Positions 51,849-59,794 of a DNA stretch of 64,000 nt are shown here, piece after piece; the first letter of the stretch is position 1, and each line of letters starts with the position of its first letter. Location of the stretch: the NCBI GenBank assembly GCA_018335855.1, contig JAGXRM010000006.1, positions 1 through 64,000 on the forward strand, given 5' to 3'. The position numbers and the translations under genes are program-made. The notes beneath the pieces were generated by a model. That model made no database searches. It was not told the DNA's origin and saw only the letters and a program-made list of their open reading frames with translations. Source of the stretch: Clostridiales bacterium (GTDB lineage: Bacteria; Bacillota; Dethiobacteria; Dethiobacterales; Dethiobacteraceae).

Positions 51849-52248
51849 TCTTCCGGAAGTGACAACAAAGAAACTTTACAAGGGATGGTATCATTCAGGG
51901 GATTTGGCAAGGATCGATCAGGAAGGTTATATCTGGATTGCTGATCGCATCGATGATATGATTATTTCAGGCGCCGAGAATATATACCCGCGTGAAGTTG
52001 AGGACGCACTGTTTGAACACCCTGAGGTTTTGGAAGTTGCGGTCATCGGTCGGGCAGATGCTAAATGGGGAAAAATTGTTGCTGCTTTTGTCATAGCAAA
52101 ATCCACCGACCTTTCTGCGGAAACATTAGACAGTTATCTGAAAAACAGCGGGCGGCTCGCAGCATATAAACGCCCCCGGCAGTATGAATTTGTAACGGAA
52201 CTGCCCAAGACTCCCAGCGGCAAAATACAGAAATTTAAGCTAAAGTAA
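51811..52248 (+). pseudogene. C-terminal part of an acyl-CoA ligase
   Basis: This 145-codon frame starts at the deletion junction and encodes MTGYFNLPEVT, YHSGDLARIDQEGYIWIADRIDDMI, SGAENIYPREVEDAL and the final PKTPSGKIQKF with the catalytic lysine. These are the hinge and mobile C-terminal domain of AMP-forming acyl-CoA synthetases. The N-terminal adenylation body (about 350 residues) is missing. Confidence 0.85.
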
Positions 52249-52272
52249 TGAATGTGGAAAGGGGAATATGGA

Positions 52273-53460
52273 ATGGGAAAATTGAATGATGTAGTTATTT
52301 TGGCAGGAGCAAGAACACCGATTGGGGATTTTGGTGGACAGTTCCGGCAGCTGCTTGCTAACGAATTGGCCATAGTTGCAGTTCAGGAAGCGATGAAGCG
52401 TGCGGACATTTTACCGGAAGAAGTGGAAGAAGTTATTCTCGGAAATTGTATTCAGCGCACAGATGAGCCAAACCTCGGGAGAACCGTGGCATTAAAGGCG
52501 GGGATGCCCAAAGAAACTACCGGTTTTACCATACAGCGCCAGTGCAGTTCCGGAATGCAGGCGGTCGTATCCGGCTGGCAGGAAATTGCACTGGGTGACG
52601 CGGAAATCGTCGTCGCCGGCGGGGCAGAATCAATGAGCAATGCTCTCTATGTGTTAAAAGACGCACGATGGGGGCAGAGGCTGACACACGGGGAATTCAC
52701 AGACAGTCTTTGGGAGCTCCTAACGGATCCTTTGCACAACATTCTGATGGGTGTGACTGCCGAAAATCTGGCGGAAAAATATGCGATTAGCCGTGAAGAA
52801 CAGGATACAGTAGCTCTAAGGAGCCATAAAAATGCAAGCCGTGCCAGCAAAGATGGCACGTTTGCCGAAGAAATAGTTCCCGTTCCTGTGCCGGCAAAGA
52901 GGGGTGAAGTTAAGCTGGTTGACAGTGACGAACACATTCGTAGCGATCTGACCATGGAGAAGCTGGCCTCTTTGTCTGCTGCGTTTAAAAAAGGCGGGAC
53001 GGTTACTGCCGGTAATGCTTCCGGTTTAAATGACGGGGCAACTGCCATGGTGCTGATGAATGAAAAAAGAGCCGCACAAAAAAATGTACAGCCGCTGGGG
53101 AGGATTGTCAGTTATGCCTGGGCAGGAGTTGAGCCTGAGTTGATGGGTTACGGACCTGTTCCGGCAACGCAAATAGCACTGCAAAAAGCCGGTTTAACTT
53201 TGGCCGATATCGACTTGTTTGAGGTGAATGAAGCATTTGCAGCTCAATATTTAGCATGTGAAAAACTGCTTGGCCTTAATCGGGATATCGTTAATGTTAA
53301 TGGTAGTGGCGTGGGGCTTGGTCACCCGGTAGGAAGCACGGGGGCGAGAATTATGCTTACTCTTCTGTATGAATTGCGCCGCCGCCAGAAGAGATACGGT
53401 CTCGCCACATTGTGTGTGGGCGGTGGCATGGGAATGGCAGTAATCGTAGAAAGAATCTAA
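52273..53460 (+). CDS. thiolase (acetyl-CoA acetyltransferase), copy 2
   Basis: The protein has 395 aa from ATG at 52273 (AAAGGGG upstream); the earlier ATG at 52252 lacks a ribosome site. The nucleophile is in RQCSSGMQAV (about residue 91), with NEAFAAQYLA, GLGHPVGSTGAR and CVGGGMGMAV at the end. It is a degradative or biosynthetic thiolase. It appears intact and pairs with the dehydrogenase downstream. Confidence 0.9.
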   Translation: MGKLNDVVILAGARTPIGDFGGQFRQLLANELAIVAVQEAMKRADILPEEVEEVILGNCIQRTDEPNLGRTVALKAGMPKETTGFTIQRQCSSGMQAVVSGWQEIALGDAEIVVAGGAESMSNALYVLKDARWGQRLTHGEFTDSLWELLTDPLHNILMGVTAENLAEKYAISREEQDTVALRSHKNASRASKDGTFAEEIVPVPVPAKRGEVKLVDSDEHIRSDLTMEKLASLSAAFKKGGTVTAGNASGLNDGATAMVLMNEKRAAQKNVQPLGRIVSYAWAGVEPELMGYGPVPATQIALQKAGLTLADIDLFEVNEAFAAQYLACEKLLGLNRDIVNVNGSGVGLGHPVGSTGARIMLTLLYELRRRQKRYGLATLCVGGGMGMAVIVERI

Positions 53461-53476
53461 CAGGGAGGTTTTAAAA

Positions 53477-54328
53477 ATGAACATAAAAAAAGTTGGTGTT
53501 ATCGGTGCTGGTACCATGGGTAGCGGAATCGCCACTGTTGCACTTGCAGCAGGTTTTACTGTTACACTGCACGATACAACAGATGAGCTGGCAAGACGAG
53601 GTCAAGCTAATGTTACGGCAAACTTTGGGAGAGACGTAAAGAAGGGGAAAAAAACACAGGAAGAAGCGGACGGTTTGCTGTCTAACCTAAATATTACATC
53701 ATCCCTGACCGATATGGCTGATGTTGATGTGATTCTTGAAGCCATTTTTGAAAATATGGATAAGAAAAAAGAGATCTATGGTGCGTTAGATAAAATTTGC
53801 AAGGCGGAAACATGGTTTGCTTCTAATACATCCGGCCTCAGCATTACGGAAATGGCTTCCGCTACCCGCCGCCCGGGACAGGTGGTTGGCATGCACTTCT
53901 TTAATCCCGTTCCGGTGATGAAACTGGTGGAGGTCATCCGGGGTGCGGCAACGACGGATGAGATATTCCAGGCTGCCATGGATCTCTGTGTCAAATTAGG
54001 CAAGGAACCCATTGCTGTCCAGGAAGCGCCCCTGTTTGTAGTGAACAGAATCCTGGTGCCAATGCTCAATGAAGCAATTTTCGTTTTACAGGAAGGCATA
54101 GCATCCAAAGAAGATATTGACAAGGGTATGATGTTGGGAACGAACCAGCCGATTGGCCCTCTGGCACTATGCGACCTGGTTGGCCTGGACGTAATGCTGA
54201 TGGTGCTTGATAATCTCCATGAAGAAATGGGCGACTCGAAATACCGCGCCTGCACCTTACTGAGGAAAATGGTCCGGGCCGGCTACCTTGGCCGTAAAAC
54301 GGGGAGAGGCTTCTACGATTATTCATAG
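53477..54328 (+). CDS. hbd: 3-hydroxybutyryl-CoA dehydrogenase
   Basis: This is a 283-aa NAD-dependent enzyme of the Hbd type. The nucleotide loop is GVIGAGTMGSGIA (7-19). The catalytic pair is represented by SNTSGLSIT and GMHFFNPVPVMKLVEVI (about 138-154), with NRILVPMLNEA and the ending GRKTGRGFYDYS. It oxidises 3-hydroxybutyryl-CoA or makes it in the reverse direction, next to the thiolase. The start is 16 bp after the thiolase stop with GGGAGG. A terminator follows. Confidence 0.9.
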   Translation: MNIKKVGVIGAGTMGSGIATVALAAGFTVTLHDTTDELARRGQANVTANFGRDVKKGKKTQEEADGLLSNLNITSSLTDMADVDVILEAIFENMDKKKEIYGALDKICKAETWFASNTSGLSITEMASATRRPGQVVGMHFFNPVPVMKLVEVIRGAATTDEIFQAAMDLCVKLGKEPIAVQEAPLFVVNRILVPMLNEAIFVLQEGIASKEDIDKGMMLGTNQPIGPLALCDLVGLDVMLMVLDNLHEEMGDSKYRACTLLRKMVRAGYLGRKTGRGFYDYS

Positions 54329-54363
54329 TCTGACCAGCAAGCATGCGTACATGAAAGTAAAAG

Positions 54364-54395
54364 CGGGACAGATTTATTCTGTCCCGTCAATTTTT
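54364..54395 (+). terminator. terminator after hbd
   Basis: A 9-bp stem CGGGACAGA/TCTGTCCCG, 5-nt loop, T5 tail. Confidence 0.8.
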
Positions 54396-54412
54396 CGTAC
54401 CAGGAGGCAGTT

Positions 54413-54713
54413 ATGAAAGAAATACTGGTAAAAGGTAACACTGCTATTTACAGCACGCGTGGAGAAGGTAAAAACAAAATACTCTGTCTGCATGGGGCGG
54501 GCTGTAATGCTTTGCACTGGTTGAAAATAGATCCGCCCGAGGGTTGGCAAGTTATTGCCTTATAAACAACTTCCGTGCGCGGAGTTGGTGGAAGTAGAGA
54601 GAAGCGGTCATATGGTCATCTTGGAACAACCGGAATCCCTTTCCGAAAGACTGAAGGAGTTTTGTCTGCGAACTGCCTTTCCGGCAGGTAAAACAGCGCT
54701 GAAAGGGAGTTGA
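54413..54713 (+). pseudogene. alpha/beta hydrolase with its middle deleted
   Basis: ATG at 54413 (AGGAGG upstream) encodes the family's start MKEILVKGNTAIYSTRGEG then ILCLHGAGCNALHW and WQVIAL, ending in a stop at 54563. The C-terminus (AELVEVERSGHMVILEQPESL, with the catalytic histidine) continues in another phase to 54713. The nucleophile elbow and about 130 residues are missing. The two ends meet near 54565. Confidence 0.8.
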
Positions 54714-54716
54714 CAA

Positions 54717-55031
54717 TGAAAGATCTTGTGAGGTTGCGGATTCCAACACCCCTTTCCGGTTGGACCCGTGAATGCCTATCTAATCAAAAGTGACCCACTC
54801 ACCTTAATTGATACCGGTCCCAATACAGAATTTGCGAAGAACGCTCTTGTGGAAGCGCTGGCTGCGGAAGGAGTCAGCATCGTCGATCTTTATGGGGATA
54901 TTACCGGCTGGGACGTCTTATTGGGAGTATCAGAAGTGTGTGCGCATCTTGATTTGCTGATAGAACGAGGCCTTGTAAGGGAGATTTTTGTTGGTAAATT
55001 GTCAGTTAGTTTCTTTGAACCAATAGAGTGA
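54717..55031 (+). pseudogene. MBL-fold hydrolase, frameshifted and internally deleted
   Basis: It begins MKDLVRLRIPTPLS, shifts frame near 54758, then gives VGPVNAYLIKSDPLTLIDTGPNT, the normal first strands of a metallo-beta-lactamase. After EALAAEGVSI it jumps to a C-terminal wHTH-like end (SEVCAHLDLLIERGLVREIF). The HxHxDH metal motif is missing. It cannot be active. Confidence 0.75.
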
Positions 55032-55186
55032 ACAATGCTCAATATTATTTTTAGCAATCTTTATCCTCCAGCTATTCTTTTGTCCGTAAAAGGATATAAT
55101 TGTTGTAGACTATGAAGTTTTTAAAGGTATTTCAAGAAATTACGGCGAAGAAATCCTTTTAGTAAGCGAAAAGACAGGTGGATGAC

Positions 55187-55528
55187 ATGCAAAGAAAGGT
55201 AGCGGAAGTAAATTTGGAATCGGGTATGCCGACTGTGGATGTTGCCCTGCAAAGAATGAAAAATTATTTAACCACATACAAGAGGCAAGGGTATAAAGTG
55301 GTTATTTTGATACACGGGTACGGCTCTACCGGTGTTGGCGGCAGCATTAAAGCTGCGGTGACAAGGAGTCTTGGTGAGAGCAGCATGAGAGGCATAGTCC
55401 GAACGTATGTGGGCGGAGAGCGATGGAGTGAGAGGAAAAAAGAAATGCTGGGGATTTGTAAGGCATTAGAAGACTATGAACGCAGGGTGGCTAATAATGA
55501 AGGTGTCACTGTTGTTGTTTTGAGGTAG
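55187..55528 (+). CDS. Smr (MutS2 C-terminal-type) domain protein
   Basis: The protein has 113 aa, ATG at 55187 (AGGTGG 5 bp upstream) or GTG at 55178. The Smr core is DVALQRMKNYLTTYKRQGYKVVILIHGYGSTGVGGSIK, which in family members can nick or bind branched nucleic acid. It stands alone rather than fused to MutS2. The function here is unknown. Confidence 0.8.
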   Translation: MQRKVAEVNLESGMPTVDVALQRMKNYLTTYKRQGYKVVILIHGYGSTGVGGSIKAAVTRSLGESSMRGIVRTYVGGERWSERKKEMLGICKALEDYERRVANNEGVTVVVLR

Positions 55529-55675
55529 TAATGAGCGTGTAAAATTAAATAATTGCCGGATGGCCGCCGGAATATGACCGGCGGGTTTCTGTTGGTTTAA
55601 TTGCTGCACGGTAGGGTTTTGGGCAATTAAAGCGAATCTAGAAAGTAAACATTGGTTCCGGGAAGGAGTTTGAGG

Positions 55676-55840
55676 ATGGACAGGGAAAAGGCGGCGAGTT
55701 TGGAGGAGCGGGGAAGGATGCTTCTTGATCAGGAGGGGTATGCGCAGGCGGAGGAGTTTTTTGTGCAGGAAAAAATCGCTGCCGTCCCCGTTGATGTCCG
55801 GGAAGAGTTGCAAAAGGTGCTCGCCGTTTCGAAAGGTTAG
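55676..55840 (+). CDS. hypothetical 54-aa acidic protein
   Basis: ATG at 55676 follows AAGGAG. It is a short helical, acidic chain (REKAASLEERGRMLLDQEGYAQAEEFF). No family recognised. It lies directly before the MntA/HepT pair but ends 86 bp upstream with its own spacing. Confidence 0.45.
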   Translation: MDREKAASLEERGRMLLDQEGYAQAEEFFVQEKIAAVPVDVREELQKVLAVSKG

Positions 55841-55925
55841 TCAGACATGGTGTATGCATCCCGGTTGTCTTGAAATATATGGAATATAAGGATATAATGG
55901 ATGAAAATGGTGTGGGGGCTTTGAT

Positions 55926-56330
55926 ATGGACAGGGAAGAGATTATTAACAAAGTGAAGGCATTACTAGCCGACAGGCCGGAAGTTCGCTTCGCCTATCTG
56001 TTCGGATCCGTAGCAAGCGGCAGGGACCATGCCGGGAGCGATGTGGATATTGCTGTCCGTTTTAAAGCAGGGACAGATGTGATGCAACGTTTTAACTTCC
56101 GTCTTGCATTGATGAATGAGTTGCCAGTCGTTCTGAACAGGCATGTTGATATAGTTGATCTGCATTCAGCATCACTGACTCTCCGGCATTACATTATGCG
56201 TGACAGTATACTTCTTTTGGAGAGGGATAAGGCGGAACGTGTCCGCTATGAGGTCGCTTCGCGCAGGGAATACTTTGACATGAAGCATCATCTTGACAGG
56301 CGTGCAGAAGCAATTTTAAGCCGACTGTGA
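55926..56330 (+). CDS. mntA: MntA-type nucleotidyltransferase antitoxin
   Basis: This is a 134-aa minimal nucleotidyltransferase. The signature GSVASGRDHAGSDVD (about 27-41) is exactly GS-X10-DXD. In type VII toxin-antitoxin pairs, MntA silences the HepT RNase by adding AMP to a tyrosine near its active site. The gene overlaps nothing but is followed 14 bp later by hepT with a shared AGGAGG. Confidence 0.85.
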   Translation: MDREEIINKVKALLADRPEVRFAYLFGSVASGRDHAGSDVDIAVRFKAGTDVMQRFNFRLALMNELPVVLNRHVDIVDLHSASLTLRHYIMRDSILLLERDKAERVRYEVASRREYFDMKHHLDRRAEAILSRL

Positions 56331-56344
56331 CAGGAGGAGATGTG

Positions 56345-56776
56345 ATGGTGGATAAAGATGTGTTAAAGCAGAGGTTGCTGTTGCTGTGTGAATATATTGA
56401 TGATCTGGAGAATGCAGGCGGGATTTCTTATGAGGAGTTTTTGCAGGACAAAGTTACAAGGCGATACATTGAAAGAACTTTGCAACTTGCTATCGAAGCG
56501 TGTTTGGATATCGGCGGCCACATCATTGCCGACCTGAGACTCAGGGAACCGGAAGACAATAAGGATATTTTCACCGTACTCGTTGAAAACGGTTTTCTAA
56601 AAGAGGAAAAAAAAGATGACTACCAGAAAATGATCGGATTTCGTAATGTTATCGTACATGATTATGTCCGTCTTGACGCAGAGATTGTATTTCGTGTTTT
56701 ACTCGGCAGCATTGATGATCTCCGGGATTTTGCCAGAGCGATAAAGGACAGATTTATTGAAACAGGCAGTAAATAA
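56345..56776 (+). CDS. hepT: HepT-type (DUF86) RNase toxin
   Basis: The protein has 143 aa from ATG at 56345 (AGGAGG 8 bp upstream). The HEPN RNase motif is RNVIVHDY (about 98-105), R-X4-H followed by the tyrosine that MntA modifies. The helical HEPN fold is clear over the chain. With mntA it forms a complete type VII toxin-antitoxin system. Intact. Confidence 0.85.
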   Translation: MVDKDVLKQRLLLLCEYIDDLENAGGISYEEFLQDKVTRRYIERTLQLAIEACLDIGGHIIADLRLREPEDNKDIFTVLVENGFLKEEKKDDYQKMIGFRNVIVHDYVRLDAEIVFRVLLGSIDDLRDFARAIKDRFIETGSK

Positions 56777-56812
56777 AGCAGGGATAGCAGTTGCCGATAG
56801 GAGGATGAAATT

Positions 56813-57205
56813 ATGAGTACATTATCGTCGGAAAATATTGACCGTATTCTAAGTTATCTGCCGTATTTTGAAGACGAACAAGCTGAAAAATTTAAGATGT
56901 CTGATACGTCTGTTATCGGACCGTATGTTTATGACGATAAAGTTGTGCAGTTTTTGAAAGAGCTTTATGAAGAAGATATCGTGCTAGATTTTGACTGGGC
57001 TGGTTGGAGGGACGAAGCGGCAACATATTTTAAAGATATTGATTTAATCCGGGAGGCTAACCTGGAGACAGTCCGAAAGCTGTTTACCACGATTGTGAGG
57101 GTGGAGAGATTAGTGAATGGTCTGGTTGCTGAGATGATTCGTACAGGTGTAATTACAGATCTGTTACAGCGTCTGCAGGAAGTGCGTTCTGAAGCCGGTC
57201 ATTAA
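56813..57205 (+). CDS. DUF6508 family protein
   Basis: This is a 130-aa protein, start after AGGAGG. The family pattern is IDRILSYLPYFED near the start, VYDDKVVQFLKELYEE in the middle and LETVRKLFTTIVRVERLVNG near the end, all helical. The function is unknown. It is 36 bp after hepT, so it may be co-transcribed. Confidence 0.65.
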   Translation: MSTLSSENIDRILSYLPYFEDEQAEKFKMSDTSVIGPYVYDDKVVQFLKELYEEDIVLDFDWAGWRDEAATYFKDIDLIREANLETVRKLFTTIVRVERLVNGLVAEMIRTGVITDLLQRLQEVRSEAGH

Positions 57206-57538
57206 GTACTTGAGCAGCTAGATTTGAGACCGGCGGAGATTCCACCGGTTTTGTGGGTAATATGGCTCTTTTTTCTAGTTGGGGACTTAACTTGCTAAAA
57301 AGGCGCATAAATATAATAGAAAATAAGTATGTTTTTGAAAAAAAATATTTAATTATTGAAAGGAAATATTGCTAAGTTTGTAGAATTAATAGTCATAATA
57401 TTTAGAATACTTTATTAATTATCTGCTATATTCGACAAAAGGTGAGGGGTGATCATGAGAAAAGACAGCGGCAAACGGAATACCAGTTGTATTTAACGTA
57501 GAGCTCGGCATACAGTTTTAAAAAAAGAAAGGGGGATT
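57206..57538. other. intergenic leader of the liv operon
   Basis: It contains a weak hairpin (ACCGGCGG/CCACCGGT near 57228-57249, one mismatch) and a weak sigma-54-like match at 57281-57296 (GGGGAC...TTGCT, 10 bp between a GG and the GC). The remainder is AT-rich with no gene. Confidence 0.4.
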
Positions 57539-58840
57539 ATGGTGAAAAGTAAACGAGGGGTTCTAACGGTATTTGTGGTGTTTGCCGTATTGCTCAGTAT
57601 CGCATTGAGCGGTTGCGGGGGAAAGAAGGCTGATCCTGGTCCTCAGGTAAGCCCGATTCGCATTGGTATTGCAGGACCGATGACGTTTATTCACGGGGAG
57701 CATATGTGGAAGAGCGCAACGATGGCCGCTAATGAGATCAATGCCGCAGGAGGAGTACAGGTCGGCAGTGAAAAACGGCCCATTGAGTTGGTGAGTGTGG
57801 AAACCAATGAGATTTTAAACGTACCTGATGCAGCCAGTGCTATTGAACGGGCGATTTCCGTTGATAAAGTGGATTTTCTGCTTGGCGGTTTCCGGACGGA
57901 AGCTGTGCTGGGGATGCAGGACGTGGCGGCCGATCATGAAACAATCTTTATTATTACCGGGTCGGGCCATCCTCAGCTTACCATGCGTGTGGGCGAAGAC
58001 TATGAAAAGTATAAGTACTTCTTCCGCACAAACCCGATGAACTCCAGCAATATGGCCAGAGCCACATTTTTAATTTTACACGAGGTGGCTACTGTGATCA
58101 GGGAAGATTTGGGCTTTATGCAGCCTAAAGTGGCAATCCTGGCAGAAAGCGCAGTCTGGGTAGACCCGATTATCGCAGCGTCCGAGCAGCAAATGCCAGC
58201 TATGGGTCTGGAGATTGTCGGTGTTTGGCGTCCTTCGGCAAATGCCACGGATCTATCTGCTGAATTGTCAGCGATTAGTGCATCCGGTGCCCATATTATA
58301 TTCACCGTTATGTCAGGTCCTGTGGGAGGTCCGTTTGCCAGGCAGTATGAAGAACTGCAGGTGCCTGCGGCAGTGGCGGGTATTAACGTAGACTCCATGG
58401 GTGGGAAGTTCTGGCAGACTACAGGCGGACTTGGCAATTTCGTCAGTACCCTGAACCTTGTGGGCCGGGTAGAAACATCACCCCATGCTATTGATTTCTT
58501 TGACAGGTTTATGGATATTTACGGTGAGATTCCTGTTTATACTGTGGCAACCTATGACGCGTTAAATATCCTTGTCGGAGCCATTGAAAGGGCTGGCACA
58601 ACGGAAAACGATGCTGTGATTGCTGAACTGGAAAAAACCGATGTCCCGGCTATCGGCGGCCGCGTTGTCTTCACCGACGAGCATGATGTTACCTGGGGTC
58701 CCGGGTATGTTACAGGTCTTGGCACACAGTGGCAGGACGGCGAACTGAAAGTGTTCTGGCCCAATGGTTGGGAAGGTATAAAGTACGAGGGGACTGTTCG
58801 TTACGAACTGGCACCCTGGGTAGTTGAATTCTGGAAATAG
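57539..58840 (+). CDS. livK: ABC transporter substrate-binding lipoprotein (LivK-type)
   Basis: This is a 433-aa lipoprotein. The signal ends in a lipobox LSGC with the lipidated cysteine at residue 26. The mature part is a type I periplasmic-binding fold (IRIGIAGPMTFIHGEHMWKSATMAANEINAAGG), as in branched-chain amino acid or amide receptors. It is longer than the usual 370 residues and has WVDP and several aromatic patches, so the ligand may be an organic acid. The ribosome site is AAAGGGGG. The gene leads the livKHM-ligase-livGF operon. Confidence 0.85.
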   Translation: MVKSKRGVLTVFVVFAVLLSIALSGCGGKKADPGPQVSPIRIGIAGPMTFIHGEHMWKSATMAANEINAAGGVQVGSEKRPIELVSVETNEILNVPDAASAIERAISVDKVDFLLGGFRTEAVLGMQDVAADHETIFIITGSGHPQLTMRVGEDYEKYKYFFRTNPMNSSNMARATFLILHEVATVIREDLGFMQPKVAILAESAVWVDPIIAASEQQMPAMGLEIVGVWRPSANATDLSAELSAISASGAHIIFTVMSGPVGGPFARQYEELQVPAAVAGINVDSMGGKFWQTTGGLGNFVSTLNLVGRVETSPHAIDFFDRFMDIYGEIPVYTVATYDALNILVGAIERAGTTENDAVIAELEKTDVPAIGGRVVFTDEHDVTWGPGYVTGLGTQWQDGELKVFWPNGWEGIKYEGTVRYELAPWVVEFWK

Positions 58841-58848
58841 TCTTATCG

Positions 58849-58879
58849 GGGCGGTAAAACGCCAGGCGTTTTACCGCCC
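58849..58879 (+). promoter_or_regulatory. intercistronic hairpin after livK
   Basis: A 15-bp perfect stem (GGGCGGTAAAACGCC at 58849-58863 against 58865-58879) with almost no loop and no T run, just after the livK stop. It would protect the livK mRNA end and raise binding-protein levels over the permease. Confidence 0.7.
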
Positions 58880-58917
58880 GATATATTTCAGCTCCGGAAA
58901 GAGAAGGGGTGACAGTC

Positions 58918-59787
58918 ATGTGGGGACAAATTTTAGTGAACGGAATGATCGCTGGCGGAAAGTATGCGATGCTTGCTCTGGGTTTTTCACTGATTTTCGG
59001 TGTTGCCCGGATTATGAATCTTACCCATACCGCGTACTACATGCTTTCCGCATACCTGATTTATTATTTCAATCAGACGTTGTCCATGCCTTTAGCATTA
59101 TCGTATATTCTTTCGATTACTATGGTCATTGTAATCGGTATGGCGGTCTACAAAGTAATGGTGGCACCTGTACGTGAGCGGTTTACAGCTGTCCTGATTA
59201 TCACCCTGGTTTTGGCGATGGTTGTCCAGGAAGCGGTGCTGATAATTTTCGGCGGGCATTACCGGACACTGCCAAAGCTGGTTTCCGGCACGACACAGTT
59301 TAGCGGGATGACACTAACATACCAGCACCTGTTCACTCTGGGCGCCGTGATTTTTGTGCTTGGCGCAATTTGGTTGCTTTTGTTTAAGTCGAGATTAGGA
59401 ATCGCCATCCGGGCCATGGCCATGGACCGGGAGGTTGCCAACCTGATGGGTATGCCTGAAAGCCAGATTGCCAGTATTACTGTGGCTATTTCTGTGGGCT
59501 TGGCTGCGATTGCCGGTGCCGTGGTTGCTCCCTTGTTTATTGTGGAGCCGGCCATGTGGATGCACCCCCTGGTTGTCGTAATGGCCGCCGTAATCCTGGG
59601 GGGGCTTGGCAGCATCAAAGGGAGCATTATTGGAGCGTTTATTCTTGCCTTTGCAGAAGTGGGTTTAGTTTTCCTGTTGCCTCAATTGGCCTTCCTGCGC
59701 GGGGCAGTTTCCATGGCTGTGATGTTGGCTGTTCTGATGATTCGCCCTGAAGGCTTATTCGGTATATTTATGGAAGGGGAAAGGTAG
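58918..59787 (+). CDS. livH: branched-chain-type ABC permease LivH
   Basis: The protein has 289 aa from ATG at 58918 (AAGGGG 9 bp upstream). Eight or so membrane helices. The EAA-like loop (LGIAIRAMAMDREVANLMGM, about 160-180) contacts the ATPases. The C-terminus AVLMIRPEGLFG is typical. It is the first permease of the complex. Confidence 0.9.
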   Translation: MWGQILVNGMIAGGKYAMLALGFSLIFGVARIMNLTHTAYYMLSAYLIYYFNQTLSMPLALSYILSITMVIVIGMAVYKVMVAPVRERFTAVLIITLVLAMVVQEAVLIIFGGHYRTLPKLVSGTTQFSGMTLTYQHLFTLGAVIFVLGAIWLLLFKSRLGIAIRAMAMDREVANLMGMPESQIASITVAISVGLAAIAGAVVAPLFIVEPAMWMHPLVVVMAAVILGGLGSIKGSIIGAFILAFAEVGLVFLLPQLAFLRGAVSMAVMLAVLMIRPEGLFGIFMEGER

Positions 59788-59794
59788 GTTCCAC

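Noticed and set aside
53776-54255. 159-codon frame antisense to hbd
   Set aside because: Clear shadow of the 3-hydroxybutyryl-CoA dehydrogenase gene.
57456-57497. Short leader peptide frame before livK
   Set aside because: Only 13 codons, no regulatory codon run or attenuator structure.
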